NCBI RefSeq assembly: GCF_028993615.1
Contig: NZ_CP118632.1
Coordinates: forward strand, 1,984,001 to 2,048,000
From: Herbaspirillum sp. WKF16
GTDB lineage: Bacteria; Pseudomonadota; Gammaproteobacteria; Burkholderiales; Burkholderiaceae_D
DNA length: 64,000 nt
Direction: 5' to 3'
Below are positions 46,810-55,064 of the stretch, piece after piece; position 1 is the stretch's first letter, and the number at the start of each line of letters is the position of its first letter. Both the position numbers and the translations under genes were made by a program. A model generated the notes under the pieces. That model was not told the origin of the DNA and ran no database searches. It saw only the letters and a list, made by a program, of their open reading frames with translations.

Positions 46810-47124
46810 GGGGCAGGAGTCGTTGATGGGCGGCGCCGCGCGCCGGCCCGGATGGGCTGGTCTCTGTTGTGATGGTGTGCGCCGGGCGGGCGCGAATGTC
46901 GCGCAGCTTGCGGCCGGGCCATTATATAAGCAGAGCCGCGTCCGATTATGGCTGCCGCCGTATAAACAGTAGCGACTGCCGCGGCGGTTTGTCCGGCGGC
47001 AAGCCGGCCATGCAAGGCAAGGGTGCAAGGGCGGCGTAACAATTGGTAAGGGCGGTGGCGAGCAGGAGGAGGCTGGGCCATAGTTTTCAACATTGGCGCC
47101 GTTGCGCGCCCGAGGAGTCTTGCC
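46810..47124. other. Divergent intergenic region
   Basis: About 315 bases between the glycerate kinase and a small lipoprotein gene. TTATATAAT, read on the minus strand near 46920-46930, is a possible -10 for the kinase. Nothing else is recognised. Confidence 0.4.
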
Positions 47125-47343
47125 ATGAAGCGTTACCTCAGTCTGCTGGCGATACCTGCCGCGCTGCTGCTCGGCGGCTGCGTGGCCGTCCCCTACGATC
47201 CCTACTATGGCGCCCAGGCCTATCCGGCCTATCCAGCCTACCCGGTGCAACCGTCGTATTACCCGTATTATTCCTATCCCTCGACTTCGGTCTACTTCGG
47301 CTATGGCGGCGGTTGGGGCGGTCGCGGTCGCTGGCATCGCTGA
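47125..47343 (+). CDS. Small Tyr/Pro-rich lipoprotein, 72 aa
   Basis: A 72-residue predicted lipoprotein. The signal peptide ends in LLLGGC (Cys about 19). The mature part is a low-complexity run of Tyr, Pro and Ala (YPAYPAYP, YYPYYSYPS), then a Gly/Arg-rich end. GAGGAG precedes the ATG. It probably sits in the outer membrane. The function is unknown; similar small envelope lipoproteins are common in Burkholderiales. Confidence 0.75.
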   Translation: MKRYLSLLAIPAALLLGGCVAVPYDPYYGAQAYPAYPAYPVQPSYYPYYSYPSTSVYFGYGGGWGGRGRWHR

Positions 47344-47593
47344 ATGGAGGCGGCGCCGGGTAAAAATACGGACGGCGCCGGCCTGAAAGACGGCCAAAAA
47401 ACGTTAAAATATTGCATTCAAAAAATTGGCCGCATCAGGGATGGACGATGGGGCAGGCCAAGGACAGGTTGACAGCGTTCCGGCATGCCCGCAAAGCCGT
47501 ATCGCGCCGGCGTTCAGCGTTCCTCCCGCTCCCATTGTGCCCGCTCCCATGTCTGCCGCCAGGCCGTCTACCAGGAATCAGCTGCCGCAAGGT

Positions 47594-48460
47594 ATGAGTT
47601 TTTTCAGTTCGTTCACCCGTACAGACACCGTTTCCCGAGCGCGGCGCCGCACCGTGCTGGGACTCGTGCTGTCGGTGCTGATCCACGCCGCGCTGTTCGC
47701 ATTGCTGCGCGCCAAGCTCAACGAAATGCCGCCCAAGCTGGAGGCGGAGGGCAAGCCGGACCAGCCGCTGCAGGTGACCTTCATCCGTCCCACTGCGCCG
47801 GCGCCCAAGCCGGATGTGCCCAAGGCCGAGCCTGAACCGCCGAAAAAGGTGACGCCGCCCCCGAAGAAGCCGGTCGCCAGGCCCGCGCCAAGGCGCGCTG
47901 CACCGCCGCTGCCCAGCCGCGCCGAGAGCGCCCGCGCCACGCCGGCGCCGATTGCGCCTGACGGCAACGCGCCGCCGGTGGCGCAGGCCGCGCCGGAGAT
48001 GGACTTCAGCTCCATGATCAACCGCAACCGCGACCGCCGGCAGGCGCTGGAGCAATCCGCGGCAGCGGAGAACGCCGCCGCGCGCGCGGCGGAGAACCCC
48101 TCCGCCAACGACATCGCCAAGGCCAACATCGCCTTCCAGGAGCGTCGCGGACGCGGCACCAACGGCGTGTTCGAGATCGTCAGCAAGGGGCCGCGCATGG
48201 CGCAATACAGCTTCCGCGGCTGGACCAACGACCAGCGCCGCAGCCAGCGCCAGACCATCGAGGTCGACGCCGGGCCGGGCGGCAACGTGGAACTGGCGAT
48301 CGTCGACAGCATGATCGCGCTGATCCGCAAGTACTACACCGGCGATTTCAACTGGGAGTCGCAGCGCCTTGGGCGCGTCGTGGTGCTGTCAGCCCGCGTC
48401 GCCGACACCCGCGGCCTGCAAAACTTCCTGATGGAGGAGTTCTTCCGCAACGGCGGCTGA
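47594..48460 (+). CDS. TonB-like envelope protein of unknown function
   Basis: A 288-residue protein with one N-terminal membrane helix (VLGLVLSVLIHAALFALLRA). A Pro/Lys/Ala-rich stretch follows (about 60-130, PEPPKKVTPPPKKPVARPAPRR), then a folded C-terminal domain (about 190-288, VFEIVSKGPRMAQYSFRGW). The layout recalls TonB/TolA, but the C-terminal domain is not one I recognise and no exbBD genes are adjacent. Starts at 47549 or earlier are possible; 47594 places the helix close to the N-terminus. Confidence 0.7.
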   Translation: MSFFSSFTRTDTVSRARRRTVLGLVLSVLIHAALFALLRAKLNEMPPKLEAEGKPDQPLQVTFIRPTAPAPKPDVPKAEPEPPKKVTPPPKKPVARPAPRRAAPPLPSRAESARATPAPIAPDGNAPPVAQAAPEMDFSSMINRNRDRRQALEQSAAAENAAARAAENPSANDIAKANIAFQERRGRGTNGVFEIVSKGPRMAQYSFRGWTNDQRRSQRQTIEVDAGPGGNVELAIVDSMIALIRKYYTGDFNWESQRLGRVVVLSARVADTRGLQNFLMEEFFRNGG

Positions 48461-48626
48461 TCGCCCCCCGATGCCGCGCCGGCAAGTTTCCGGCCAAAAT
48501 CCAACGTTTCGTTTGCGCTTTGCCATGCAAAGGCAGGCTTTTGCCTGACTTCAGGGATTTCCTTACGGAAAATCAAAATGTTCCGTGATAGCATTCAGCA
48601 TGTTTCCGCATGGAAAAGGAGCAATC

Positions 48627-48896
48627 ATGATGAGCAACGAACTTACGGGCGAAGAACTGCGCTGGATGTACAGCGTGTTCAAGGGCGAATTCCGTATCAT
48701 CCCCCGCGGTATCGTCAGGAGCATCATCTCCAAGGGATTGGGCGTGCCCAACCTGGGCGGGGCCTTCAACCTGACGCGCGCCGGCAAGGAGGTGTTCCGC
48801 CGCACGCCGCAGGGCTACCAGGCCTGGGCGGAAGAGGAAGAGATGCATATCATCCGCGCCGCCGACAAGCGGCGCAGCAAAGGGCCTCTCGGCTGA
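48627..48896 (+). CDS. Hypothetical protein, 89 aa
   Basis: An 89-residue basic-plus-acidic protein without membrane segments: GEELRWMYSVFKGEFRIIP in the N-terminal half and AWAEEEEMHIIRAADKRRS at the end. AAAAGGAG (48614-48621) fits ATG 48627 or 48630. Not recognised. It is the last chromosomal gene before the tRNA-Pro attachment site. Confidence 0.65.
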   Translation: MMSNELTGEELRWMYSVFKGEFRIIPRGIVRSIISKGLGVPNLGGAFNLTRAGKEVFRRTPQGYQAWAEEEEMHIIRAADKRRSKGPLG

Positions 48897-48953
48897 ATTG
48901 CGAGCGGATATCAAGGCCATGAAAGAAAATATTTAAATGGTTTTGAGAAACAG

Positions 48954-48983
48954 TTGAACAAAAAACATATTCGCTGTTATAAT
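48954..48983 (+). promoter_or_regulatory. Sigma-70 promoter of tRNA-Pro
   Basis: TTGAAC (48954-48959) and TATAAT (48978-48983) are 18 bases apart, and the tRNA starts 13 bases later. Confidence 0.8.
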
Positions 48984-48995
48984 CGCAGGCTCAGT

Positions 48996-49072
48996 CGGGG
49001 CGTAGCGCAGCCTGGTAGCGTACTTGCATGGGGTGCAAGGGGTCGAGTGTTCGAATCACTCCGTCCCGACCA
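48996..49072 (+). tRNA. tRNA-Pro (anticodon GGG), prophage integration site
   Basis: The acceptor stem CGGGGCG (48996-49002) pairs with CGTCCCG ending at 49068. A discriminator A and encoded CCA (49070-49072) follow. The anticodon stem CTTGC/GCAAG closes ATGGGGT with GGG as anticodon. A tyrosine-recombinase gene facing the 3' end 80 bases away indicates that the tRNA 3' part is the attachment core. The second att copy is not in the window. Confidence 0.96.
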
Positions 49073-49110
49073 TTAGAATCAAAGACTTACGGCGAAAGCT
49101 GTATGGGTAG

Positions 49111-49158
49111 ACAGCACTGTATATTAGACACTTGTCTAATATCAGTGCTGTTTTACTT
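49111..49158 (+). terminator. Long inverted repeat and terminator between tRNA-Pro and integrase
   Basis: ACAGCACTG (49111-49119) pairs with CAGTGCTGT (49143-49151), and ATATTAGACA (49121-49130) with TGTCTAATAT (49133-49142), with a single T bulge. T-rich sequence follows (TTTTACTTT). It would stop plus-strand transcripts leaving the tRNA and protects the convergent integrase. Confidence 0.75.
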
Positions 49159-50316
49159 TGTAGTCCAGGGTAACGGCAGATCCATTTCCGATACCTCCGC
49201 AATCACTTCCTTGATGTAGATTTCCGAGGTCTTCGACGACGTGTGCGTCAGCCGGGCCTGGATCTCTTCCATCTTCTTACCGGCCTTGGCCGCGTCCGTA
49301 GCGCCCAGCGCGCGCAAATCCCTGTATTGAATCCTTTCCTCTGGTGGTGAGTCCTTGCCGATGCCCAGGCGGTCGCGCGCGCGATCCCACATCGAAAACA
49401 AGCCGCTCTTGGAGTACGCCGTGCCCTTTTGCGTGGGGAACAAGTACCCGGTGATCAACGGCTTCCCGTGCACCTTGTATTCCTTCTTGATCGCGCGTGC
49501 GCGCTCGATCACCTCCCAGATCGGCGCGGTGATCCTGATGTCCACCGACTTGCCGCTGCTCTTGATGGTCTTCGAAGGCGTGACCCGGATGAAACCACCC
49601 AGGCCGCCGTCGATCTGCGCTTCCTTCAGCTCACGCACGTCGATGGCGCGCGCCCACAGCAGGTAAGCGGCGTCGACCAGGCAGGCGAACATCGGCCCGC
49701 TGGCAGTGGGCAAGCTCTTGCCCGTGTCGCTGCGCACCTTGCTGGTCATGCCGGCCTGCCGAATGGCCTGCACCTGCTCATGGGTCGGCAGGATGAGGCG
49801 GCGCTCTGTCTCATAGTCGTCCAGCTCGATCTGGTCGATGGGGTTGTCCTCGCGTAGGCCCAGCTCGGAGATCACGAACTTGAACAGCTTGCGCGCCAGC
49901 GCGGTGTATTTCTGCGCGGTGTTCGGCTTGTCGCTGAAGTTGTCGCGCAAGAACTGCGCCCAGCTCTTCGTCGTGACCTGGCGCGCGGTGAAGTCGGCGA
50001 AGGCCTCCGCGATGGCATCGAGGTATCGGCCGTAGGTGGCCTTGGTCTCCTCGGTGTAGCGGTGCAGCTTGTGTTTCTTGAATTCCGCGCACACGTATTT
50101 CATGCTCTCGCTGCTGATGGCGGCGTCTTGGATCAGGTTGCCCAGGGCCAGCAGCATGGCGGCCTCGCCTTCGTCAGCCTTTGCCAGCGGGATCCATCGC
50201 TTGATCTTGCCGTCTTTCGGGTCCAGCATCGGCTCGGCCGGCACGAAGAAGTAGGCGCCATGTTTGAGGTACACGCGGCGCGGGAGGCCCTTGCCGGTCT
50301 TTCGGGAGCGATTCAT
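49153..50316 (-). CDS. int: Phage tyrosine integrase
   Basis: A 387-residue tyrosine recombinase. An N-terminal arm-binding and SAM-like domain (about 70-155) is followed by the catalytic domain with Arg223 (WARAIDVREL), a Lys in TPSKTIKSS, YRDLRALGAT (Arg335), LTHTSSKTSEIYIK (His358) and nucleophile Tyr367. The usual His three residues before the second Arg is Arg332. It points at tRNA-Pro, as expected for site-specific insertion there. Its ATG overlaps the stop of the DUF4224 gene. Confidence 0.94.
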   Translation of the reverse strand: MNRSRKTGKGLPRRVYLKHGAYFFVPAEPMLDPKDGKIKRWIPLAKADEGEAAMLLALGNLIQDAAISSESMKYVCAEFKKHKLHRYTEETKATYGRYLDAIAEAFADFTARQVTTKSWAQFLRDNFSDKPNTAQKYTALARKLFKFVISELGLREDNPIDQIELDDYETERRLILPTHEQVQAIRQAGMTSKVRSDTGKSLPTASGPMFACLVDAAYLLWARAIDVRELKEAQIDGGLGGFIRVTPSKTIKSSGKSVDIRITAPIWEVIERARAIKKEYKVHGKPLITGYLFPTQKGTAYSKSGLFSMWDRARDRLGIGKDSPPEERIQYRDLRALGATDAAKAGKKMEEIQARLTHTSSKTSEIYIKEVIAEVSEMDLPLPWTTK

Positions 50317-50540
50317 TTGCGGATCAAGCGGAGTTTGGGTTCTTGTTTTTCCGGCGCCGCGGCGGTGGCCGGCCTGGTGGTGGCGTAGACACGCAGCACC
50401 ATGACCGTATTATCCGGCCGGCGGTGCGCTGGGATGCCCATTTCTTGCAGGCGCTGCAGCTGGAACTTGGGCCGGTGATAGCCGGTGATCTCGATGATTT
50501 CTGCCTCGCTCAGGGTGAGGTCGCTGCGGACTGCAATCAT
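50313..50540 (-). CDS. DUF4224 protein, putative excisionase-like partner of integrase
   Basis: A 75-residue protein with the DUF4224 pattern (DLTLSEAEIIEITGYHRPKFQLQRLQEMGI, HRRPDNTVMVLR). Such proteins commonly sit next to phage integrases. A directionality-factor or DNA-binding role is plausible but not proven. Start ATG 50540 overlaps the previous stop (ATGA), and the stop overlaps the int start (ATGA), so all three genes are coupled. Confidence 0.8.
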   Translation of the reverse strand: MIAVRSDLTLSEAEIIEITGYHRPKFQLQRLQEMGIPAHRRPDNTVMVLRVYATTRPATAAAPEKQEPKLRLIRK

Positions 50541-51247
50541 GGCTCGATCCTCCGAAACTCGACCACCCACAACCAGGGATTGGCCGCCCAGCTGTCGCGG
50601 CCGTTGATGGACTGCCACAGGGACCGGAAGCTGTCGCGCGGCGTGTACGCCGGGTCGCCGTCCATGTCCTCCATGTAGTTGATCCAGCCGCAGTCCGGCA
50701 CCCAGCCGATGGTGCCGAAGCCGTTCTGGCCCTCGCTGGGGTCACCGGTCCAGTTCTTCTCGATGCCCTCGGCCAGCGCATCCTGCTCGCTGATGTCCTG
50801 CAGGCGCTCCACGCGCACGCCGGTGATTTCCAGCAGGATGCGGCTGGCCCAGCGCGGCATGTGGATGGATGGCTTGGGCGGCGTCCAGTCGCCGGCGTCA
50901 GGGTTGCCGTCCGCCCAGTGCCATATCGGGCTGGATTGATTCCAGGTTGACGGCGGCTGGCCGTGCTGGTGGTAGGGACCGCTGAATGCCTCCCTGACCC
51001 ACAGGCGATCCCCGACGGTGCCATGGGGACACTCCTGCACCTCGGTCTTGAAGGCGCCCCCACCGGCGGCTTCGGCGCTCCACTGCGCCACGTCTTCATA
51101 AGGCAGGAACCCGTCGAAGTCGACGGAGCCGCGGCGCGGGAAGTCATCGAGCGGTTGCGGCTTCACGATCCGCCGGGTCTGCGTCTTCTCGCCAGCGAGC
51201 AGGGCGCGCACCATCGGCGCGCTGAAGAGGATGGGCCTTTCACGCAT
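50537..51247 (-). CDS. Phage protein with ASCH-like N-terminus
   Basis: A 236-residue phage protein beginning RPILFSAPMVRALLAGEKTQTRRIVKPQ. This N-terminal pattern, with VGDRLWVREAF and ITGVRVERLQDISEQDALAEGI, is seen in ASCH/PUA-like phage proteins. ASCH folds usually bind RNA or modified nucleotides. The function is unknown. ATG 51247 is chosen because upstream residues are not phage-like. It is back-to-back with a plus-strand gene at 51282. Confidence 0.7.
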   Translation of the reverse strand: MRERPILFSAPMVRALLAGEKTQTRRIVKPQPLDDFPRRGSVDFDGFLPYEDVAQWSAEAAGGGAFKTEVQECPHGTVGDRLWVREAFSGPYHQHGQPPSTWNQSSPIWHWADGNPDAGDWTPPKPSIHMPRWASRILLEITGVRVERLQDISEQDALAEGIEKNWTGDPSEGQNGFGTIGWVPDCGWINYMEDMDGDPAYTPRDSFRSLWQSINGRDSWAANPWLWVVEFRRIEP

Positions 51248-51281
51248 GATAGGATGACCTTCCAATCTCAAAGGGACAGCT

Positions 51282-51512
51282 ATGAGCAATCGCCCCAAAA
51301 TTGAATACGAGACCAGATTTCTCAAGGTTAATGTGCTGCCCAGACAGGGCGAGCCCGACGCACCTCCTGTGGAGAGAATTCGCGCACAAGTTCGAAAGAT
51401 TGGTGAAGCGGACTGGATCAATATTCCGTCGAACTACGGGAGCGAGAACGAGGCCCACTACGCGGCTCAAGAGTGGCTCAACGAAAATGCTGCGCCTGAC
51501 GCCGATGCGTAG
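51282..51512 (+). CDS. Hypothetical phage protein, 76 aa (reverse-oriented cassette gene)
   Basis: A 76-residue soluble protein (SNRPKIEYETRFLKVNVLP, AQEWLNENAAP) with no known motif. AAAGGGA precedes the ATG. It runs against the surrounding minus-strand operon, 34 bases from the ASCH-like gene start, and ends 20 bases before the next minus-strand gene end. Confidence 0.65.
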   Translation: MSNRPKIEYETRFLKVNVLPRQGEPDAPPVERIRAQVRKIGEADWINIPSNYGSENEAHYAAQEWLNENAAPDADA

Positions 51513-51532
51513 AGAGGCGCGGTGATCGTGGC

Positions 51533-51943
51533 TCATACCGTCGCCCCTCCAAAGAACGCCGCAATCAGCGGATCCCGCTGCGGCTTCCACAGCCGCACCT
51601 TACGGCGCGCGGCCTCCACCGCCTTGCGCATGTCCTCTTCCACCTGGTCGACCACCGGCGCTTTCGGCTTCGGGACGGCCGGCGCCGGCGCAGGGCGCGC
51701 GGCATCCTCGCCTGGGCCGAGGGTGAACAGCGCGGTGCGCTTGTCCGCTGCGTAGGCGGCGATATGCACCTCGCCGAGGTCGCGCAGGTAGTGGATGTAG
51801 GAGTAGATCCAGGTCGCGTCCAGCTTGATGGCCTTGGACAGCTGCCGGGCACTGAGCTGGTGCCCGTCCAGCGCGGCGCGGATCTTCTCGATGCGCTTGC
51901 GCGCGGGCTTGGTCTGGAAGGTCAGGTGCACGCGGGAGTTCAT
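51533..51943 (-). CDS. Phage winged-helix-like protein, 136 aa
   Basis: A 136-residue protein. Residues about 25-75 (LDGHQLSARQLSKAIKLDATWIYSYIHYLRDLGEV) look like a winged-helix DNA-binding domain, followed by a Pro/Ala linker and a basic C-terminal region (ARRKVRLWKPQRDPLIAAFF). It may be a regulator or replication accessory protein. ATG 51943 overlaps the stop of the Gp37/Gp68 gene (ATGA). Confidence 0.7.
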   Translation of the reverse strand: MNSRVHLTFQTKPARKRIEKIRAALDGHQLSARQLSKAIKLDATWIYSYIHYLRDLGEVHIAAYAADKRTALFTLGPGEDAARPAPAPAVPKPKAPVVDQVEEDMRKAVEAARRKVRLWKPQRDPLIAAFFGGATV

Positions 51944-52851
51944 GCGGGCACCTCGTCCCAGGTATGGCCGTCCAGACGGCGGCCCGCGGCCTTCTTGCCG
52001 GCGCGCCCCATGACCCAGCCATCCTGCATGGTCAGTGTCTCCGCAACGGTTACACCATCGGCCTGGCCAAGCATTGGGAGCCATTCTCCCCACTGCTTGA
52101 ACAGGAACGGAACGCCCGCGCCCGTGCACTGATCGCGCAGCTCTCGCGCCCATTCCGGAGACATCGGCCGTGCCCCGGGTCCGCTCTCGCCGCCGACGAT
52201 CACCCAATCCAGCCCGGTGGGCTTGCCTGCACCGTGCGCCGACAGGGCGCCGTAATCGGCGTTGCAGGTCTCGCAGTGGACCGGCGGAAGTGCCTGGTTC
52301 AGGTCGACCGGCCCCAGCAGCGGTTCCATGGACAGGAAGCGCTTGGCGGCGTCGACCTTCAGCAGCTTCGGGATGTCGCGGTCGGCTTCCGCCTGGTTGA
52401 CCACAGTGATCCCGATCCAGACGTTCGGGTACAGCGTGGCAAAGCTAAATGGCACCGGCAGCATGTTGCCAACATTGCCGATGCGCTTGGTCAGCAGCAG
52501 CCAGTCCAGGTGCGGCGTGGCCTCGATCAGCGAGAACAGGTCGTCGCGCCATTGCTGGTCGACCTGGTTGTCGAACACATCGGCCAGGCTGGCGCAGAAC
52601 ACGCGCTGGCGCCGGCCATGCGAGACCTGGAACTCGGTAGCTGCTGCGTTCCAGGCCAGCGGCTTGTTCCAGTTCGCAGCGCTGGTGCGCCTGCGCGGCG
52701 CGCCAGGCCCCCAGTTCAAGGCCGTGCCACCGGCGAAGCGCGCGTTACGGGTCTCGGCGTAGCAGTGGTCGCAGCCCGGGCCGACCTTCTGGCAACCTTC
52801 CCAAGGGTTGAAGGTATGATCTGCCCATTCGATTTTTGTGTTTTCGCTCAT
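51940..52851 (-). CDS. Phage Gp37/Gp68 family protein (DUF5131)
   Basis: A 303-residue member of the phage Gp37/Gp68 family. The N-terminus TKIEWADHTFNPWEGCQKVGPGCDHCYAE holds clustered Cys (GCQ...GCDHCYAE) like an iron-sulfur or radical-SAM-type site. LLLTKRIGNV, FLSMEPLLGPVDL and WVIVGGESGPGARPM are family hallmarks. The reaction is unknown. It is translationally coupled to the winged-helix gene and back-to-back with the gene at 52881. Confidence 0.88.
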   Translation of the reverse strand: MSENTKIEWADHTFNPWEGCQKVGPGCDHCYAETRNARFAGGTALNWGPGAPRRRTSAANWNKPLAWNAAATEFQVSHGRRQRVFCASLADVFDNQVDQQWRDDLFSLIEATPHLDWLLLTKRIGNVGNMLPVPFSFATLYPNVWIGITVVNQAEADRDIPKLLKVDAAKRFLSMEPLLGPVDLNQALPPVHCETCNADYGALSAHGAGKPTGLDWVIVGGESGPGARPMSPEWARELRDQCTGAGVPFLFKQWGEWLPMLGQADGVTVAETLTMQDGWVMGRAGKKAAGRRLDGHTWDEVPA

Positions 52852-52880
52852 GTTAGGATTCCCGAAAAAAGGAGACTGCT

Positions 52881-53132
52881 ATGCCTGAAATCGTTGACGG
52901 ATTTTTGGTCACACGCACGTGGATGCAGGAGGGCGAGACCTTCTATCCGTGCATCGACGTGGAGATGACGTTGCCGGATGGTCGAGTGGTGAGGAACAGC
53001 CGGACCGTGCGGATGAACGGCGGTTACGCGCGGGCGACCGAGGCAGTTACCGCGGCAGGCGAGATTCAGGTGCGTGGTGTCGCCTGCGACGCCGACTTCC
53101 AGCGGATCATCATCCAGCTCGATACGTTCTGA
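52881..53132 (+). CDS. Hypothetical phage protein, 83 aa (reverse-oriented cassette gene)
   Basis: An 83-residue beta-rich protein (EGETFYPCIDVEMTLPDGRVV, GEIQVRGVACDADFQRIII) without recognised motif or membrane segment. AAAAAAGGAG precedes the ATG. It is the second plus-strand gene inserted into the minus-strand operon, with 29 bases to the Gp37/Gp68 gene and 14 bases to the DndC-like gene end. Confidence 0.65.
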   Translation: MPEIVDGFLVTRTWMQEGETFYPCIDVEMTLPDGRVVRNSRTVRMNGGYARATEAVTAAGEIQVRGVACDADFQRIIIQLDTF

Positions 53133-53146
53133 CGATTCCGCCACGG

Positions 53147-54370
53147 TCACTCCTCCAGCCCGAACATGTCGTGCTGCTCGGCACCGTTGCTGTAGACGGT
53201 AATGGGCAGGAACTGGTCGGCGCGCGGCTCGGTGCCGTCCCATTTCTCTGGCCATGTGTTTGCCGCGATGAGCCGGCGGATGCATGCCTCTTCCTCGGCG
53301 TCGAGGATCGAGAACTCCGGCATGGCCAGCGGCCGCAGTCGATTGCATTCGGCCTGGATCGCCAGGATCTGTTCCAGCGCGGCCGAGCGCGCTTCAAGGG
53401 TAATCGGCCCCATGCGCTGCGGATTCTTGGCTATGGATCCGTCCTTCAGCCGCTCGGCGCCAGACTTCCGGATGCGGCTGCGCGGCGCGCGCAGTTCGCG
53501 ATAGACGGCCTTCAGGCCGGTGAGTGGTTCAAGCCACGCCCAGCGGGGCATCGCCAGAACGGCCTGCAGGGCTTTTTCTTCTTGCGCCAGCGGACATGCG
53601 ATGCAGCCGGTGCGCGCGTTGATCTCTTCCGCCTCATCGCCGCCATAGGCATCGGCAATGATCTCGGTCGGCCACTCGCCAAACTCTTGCTTCGGCGCCC
53701 AGTAGCGCAACCATTCCCATACGTGGCACACACGCCAGTGCAGCAGCGGCGCCAGCGTCGCGATGCGCCCGCGCACGCCTTTGCTTTCCGGCAGCGCCTG
53801 CTGATACCAGCCCTGGCCGCACTCGGCGCCATCCTTGCTGCAGCTCATTTCGATCCGGCGATCGCGGATCGCGCTCTCGCCTTGGCGAACGCCAGTGATC
53901 ACAAGGGCAGTGCCGTCGCCCAACACTTCAGCGATCGCGGCCGTCATCGGGTCGACCTTGATCTGGCGGGTGCACCACCGCAGCGTGTTGTTGTTCGGAG
54001 GCGGCACGCCGCGGCCCAGGATGTAGGGAAGGAAGCGCTGCTCCAGCGGCGCACGCACGGTACGGTGCGCGATGTTGCGCTCGGTCAGGCATTCCATGAT
54101 TTCCTGCGCGGCGACGGCGAGCGGCGGCAGCTCTTGGCGAGTATCGGCGTAGAGAACGGTCAAGCGCTGTGGCGCCGGCACCTTGCCGGAGTCGATCAAC
54201 CAGGTCAGGAGCGTCAAGGTGGCGGACGAATCTTTGCCTCCTGACCATGCAACGACCCAGTGGTCATGCTCTGGGCCGTAGGCCAGTAGGCTCTGGATCG
54301 TGAGGTCGATACTCTCGCTCATCTGAAGGCGAGCGCCGGTCTCGAACAGGGACAGGTCGCGGGCCGTCAT
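53147..54370 (-). CDS. PAPS-reductase-family PP-loop protein, DndC-like
   Basis: A 407-residue PP-loop ATP pyrophosphatase. The motif WSGGKDSSATLTLL is at 42-55. LYADTRQELPPL and RGVPPPNNNTLRWCTRQIKV resemble DndC, the sulfurtransferase-like enzyme of DNA phosphorothioation. Further cysteines (SCSKDGAEC, TGCIACPLAQEEKA) could bind a metal or Fe-S cluster. No dndA, B, D or E gene is in view. It may modify DNA or nucleotides for the phage, or act in sulfur metabolism. Confidence 0.85.
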   Translation of the reverse strand: MTARDLSLFETGARLQMSESIDLTIQSLLAYGPEHDHWVVAWSGGKDSSATLTLLTWLIDSGKVPAPQRLTVLYADTRQELPPLAVAAQEIMECLTERNIAHRTVRAPLEQRFLPYILGRGVPPPNNNTLRWCTRQIKVDPMTAAIAEVLGDGTALVITGVRQGESAIRDRRIEMSCSKDGAECGQGWYQQALPESKGVRGRIATLAPLLHWRVCHVWEWLRYWAPKQEFGEWPTEIIADAYGGDEAEEINARTGCIACPLAQEEKALQAVLAMPRWAWLEPLTGLKAVYRELRAPRSRIRKSGAERLKDGSIAKNPQRMGPITLEARSAALEQILAIQAECNRLRPLAMPEFSILDAEEEACIRRLIAANTWPEKWDGTEPRADQFLPITVYSNGAEQHDMFGLEE

Positions 54371-54402
54371 GCTACGATCCCTCCAAAAAATGAGGGGGTG
54401 AG

Positions 54403-55056
54403 ATGGATAAGCGATTCTTGGCTTGGGTAGGCTTTGGCCTTGTGGCTCTGGCGATACTGTCGGTTGCTGTTTCGCTGCTGCGCACTGCGGCCGATATTGT
54501 CGATGCGCATCGGGAAGGCGGCGATCTTGCTACTTGGGTAGGAGCTATTGGCACGGTCCTGACGCTTGCCGGGACCATCGTGCTGGCCACACAAGAGCGC
54601 CGGCGCAGCCATAAAGAGCGAGTCGTAAATGCAAGGCTGATCGCAGCAGGTTTTCAGTTGAGAGTAGCTAATGCGCAAGGCGCCATGGCCGCCGCGTGGC
54701 GTGAAACGCAGCAATTCCTCGGTGCCGACGCTGGGGACGTTCCGCTGCAGAAAGCGTTGAATGCTCTCGATGCGGTGCCCACTTGGTCCGCTGATGAAGT
54801 CGCTCCAATCCAGTATGTCGATCCAGTACTGGCGTTGAGCTTGATTGAGTTCATGACTCAGTACGAAATGGCCAAGCGTTCGCTGCAAATTCGCTTGTCT
54901 GGCGCGGCGCCCGACGCCATGGGACGGAAAATGTTCGGAGCAAATCTGCACAACTTGATTGGCCAGACCTTGGAGGCCGTGCAAGGAAGAGCGGAGGAAT
55001 GCCAGCGCGTTGGCCACCAGATCTACGTCGAAAGGTTCGGCGCAGTTGTGAGTTAA
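54403..55056 (+). CDS. Hypothetical phage membrane protein, 217 aa (reverse-oriented cassette gene)
   Basis: A 217-residue protein with two N-terminal hydrophobic segments (FLAWVGFGLVALAILSVAVSLL and TWVGAIGTVLTLAGTIVLAT) and a cytosolic C-terminal domain of about 150 residues. The family is not recognised. It could be a lysogenic-conversion or superinfection-exclusion protein, an inference from membrane location and reverse orientation. It is 32 bases from the DndC-like gene start and 8 bases from the ATPase gene end. Confidence 0.7.
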   Translation: MDKRFLAWVGFGLVALAILSVAVSLLRTAADIVDAHREGGDLATWVGAIGTVLTLAGTIVLATQERRRSHKERVVNARLIAAGFQLRVANAQGAMAAAWRETQQFLGADAGDVPLQKALNALDAVPTWSADEVAPIQYVDPVLALSLIEFMTQYEMAKRSLQIRLSGAAPDAMGRKMFGANLHNLIGQTLEAVQGRAEECQRVGHQIYVERFGAVVS

Positions 55057-55064
55057 GAATAACT

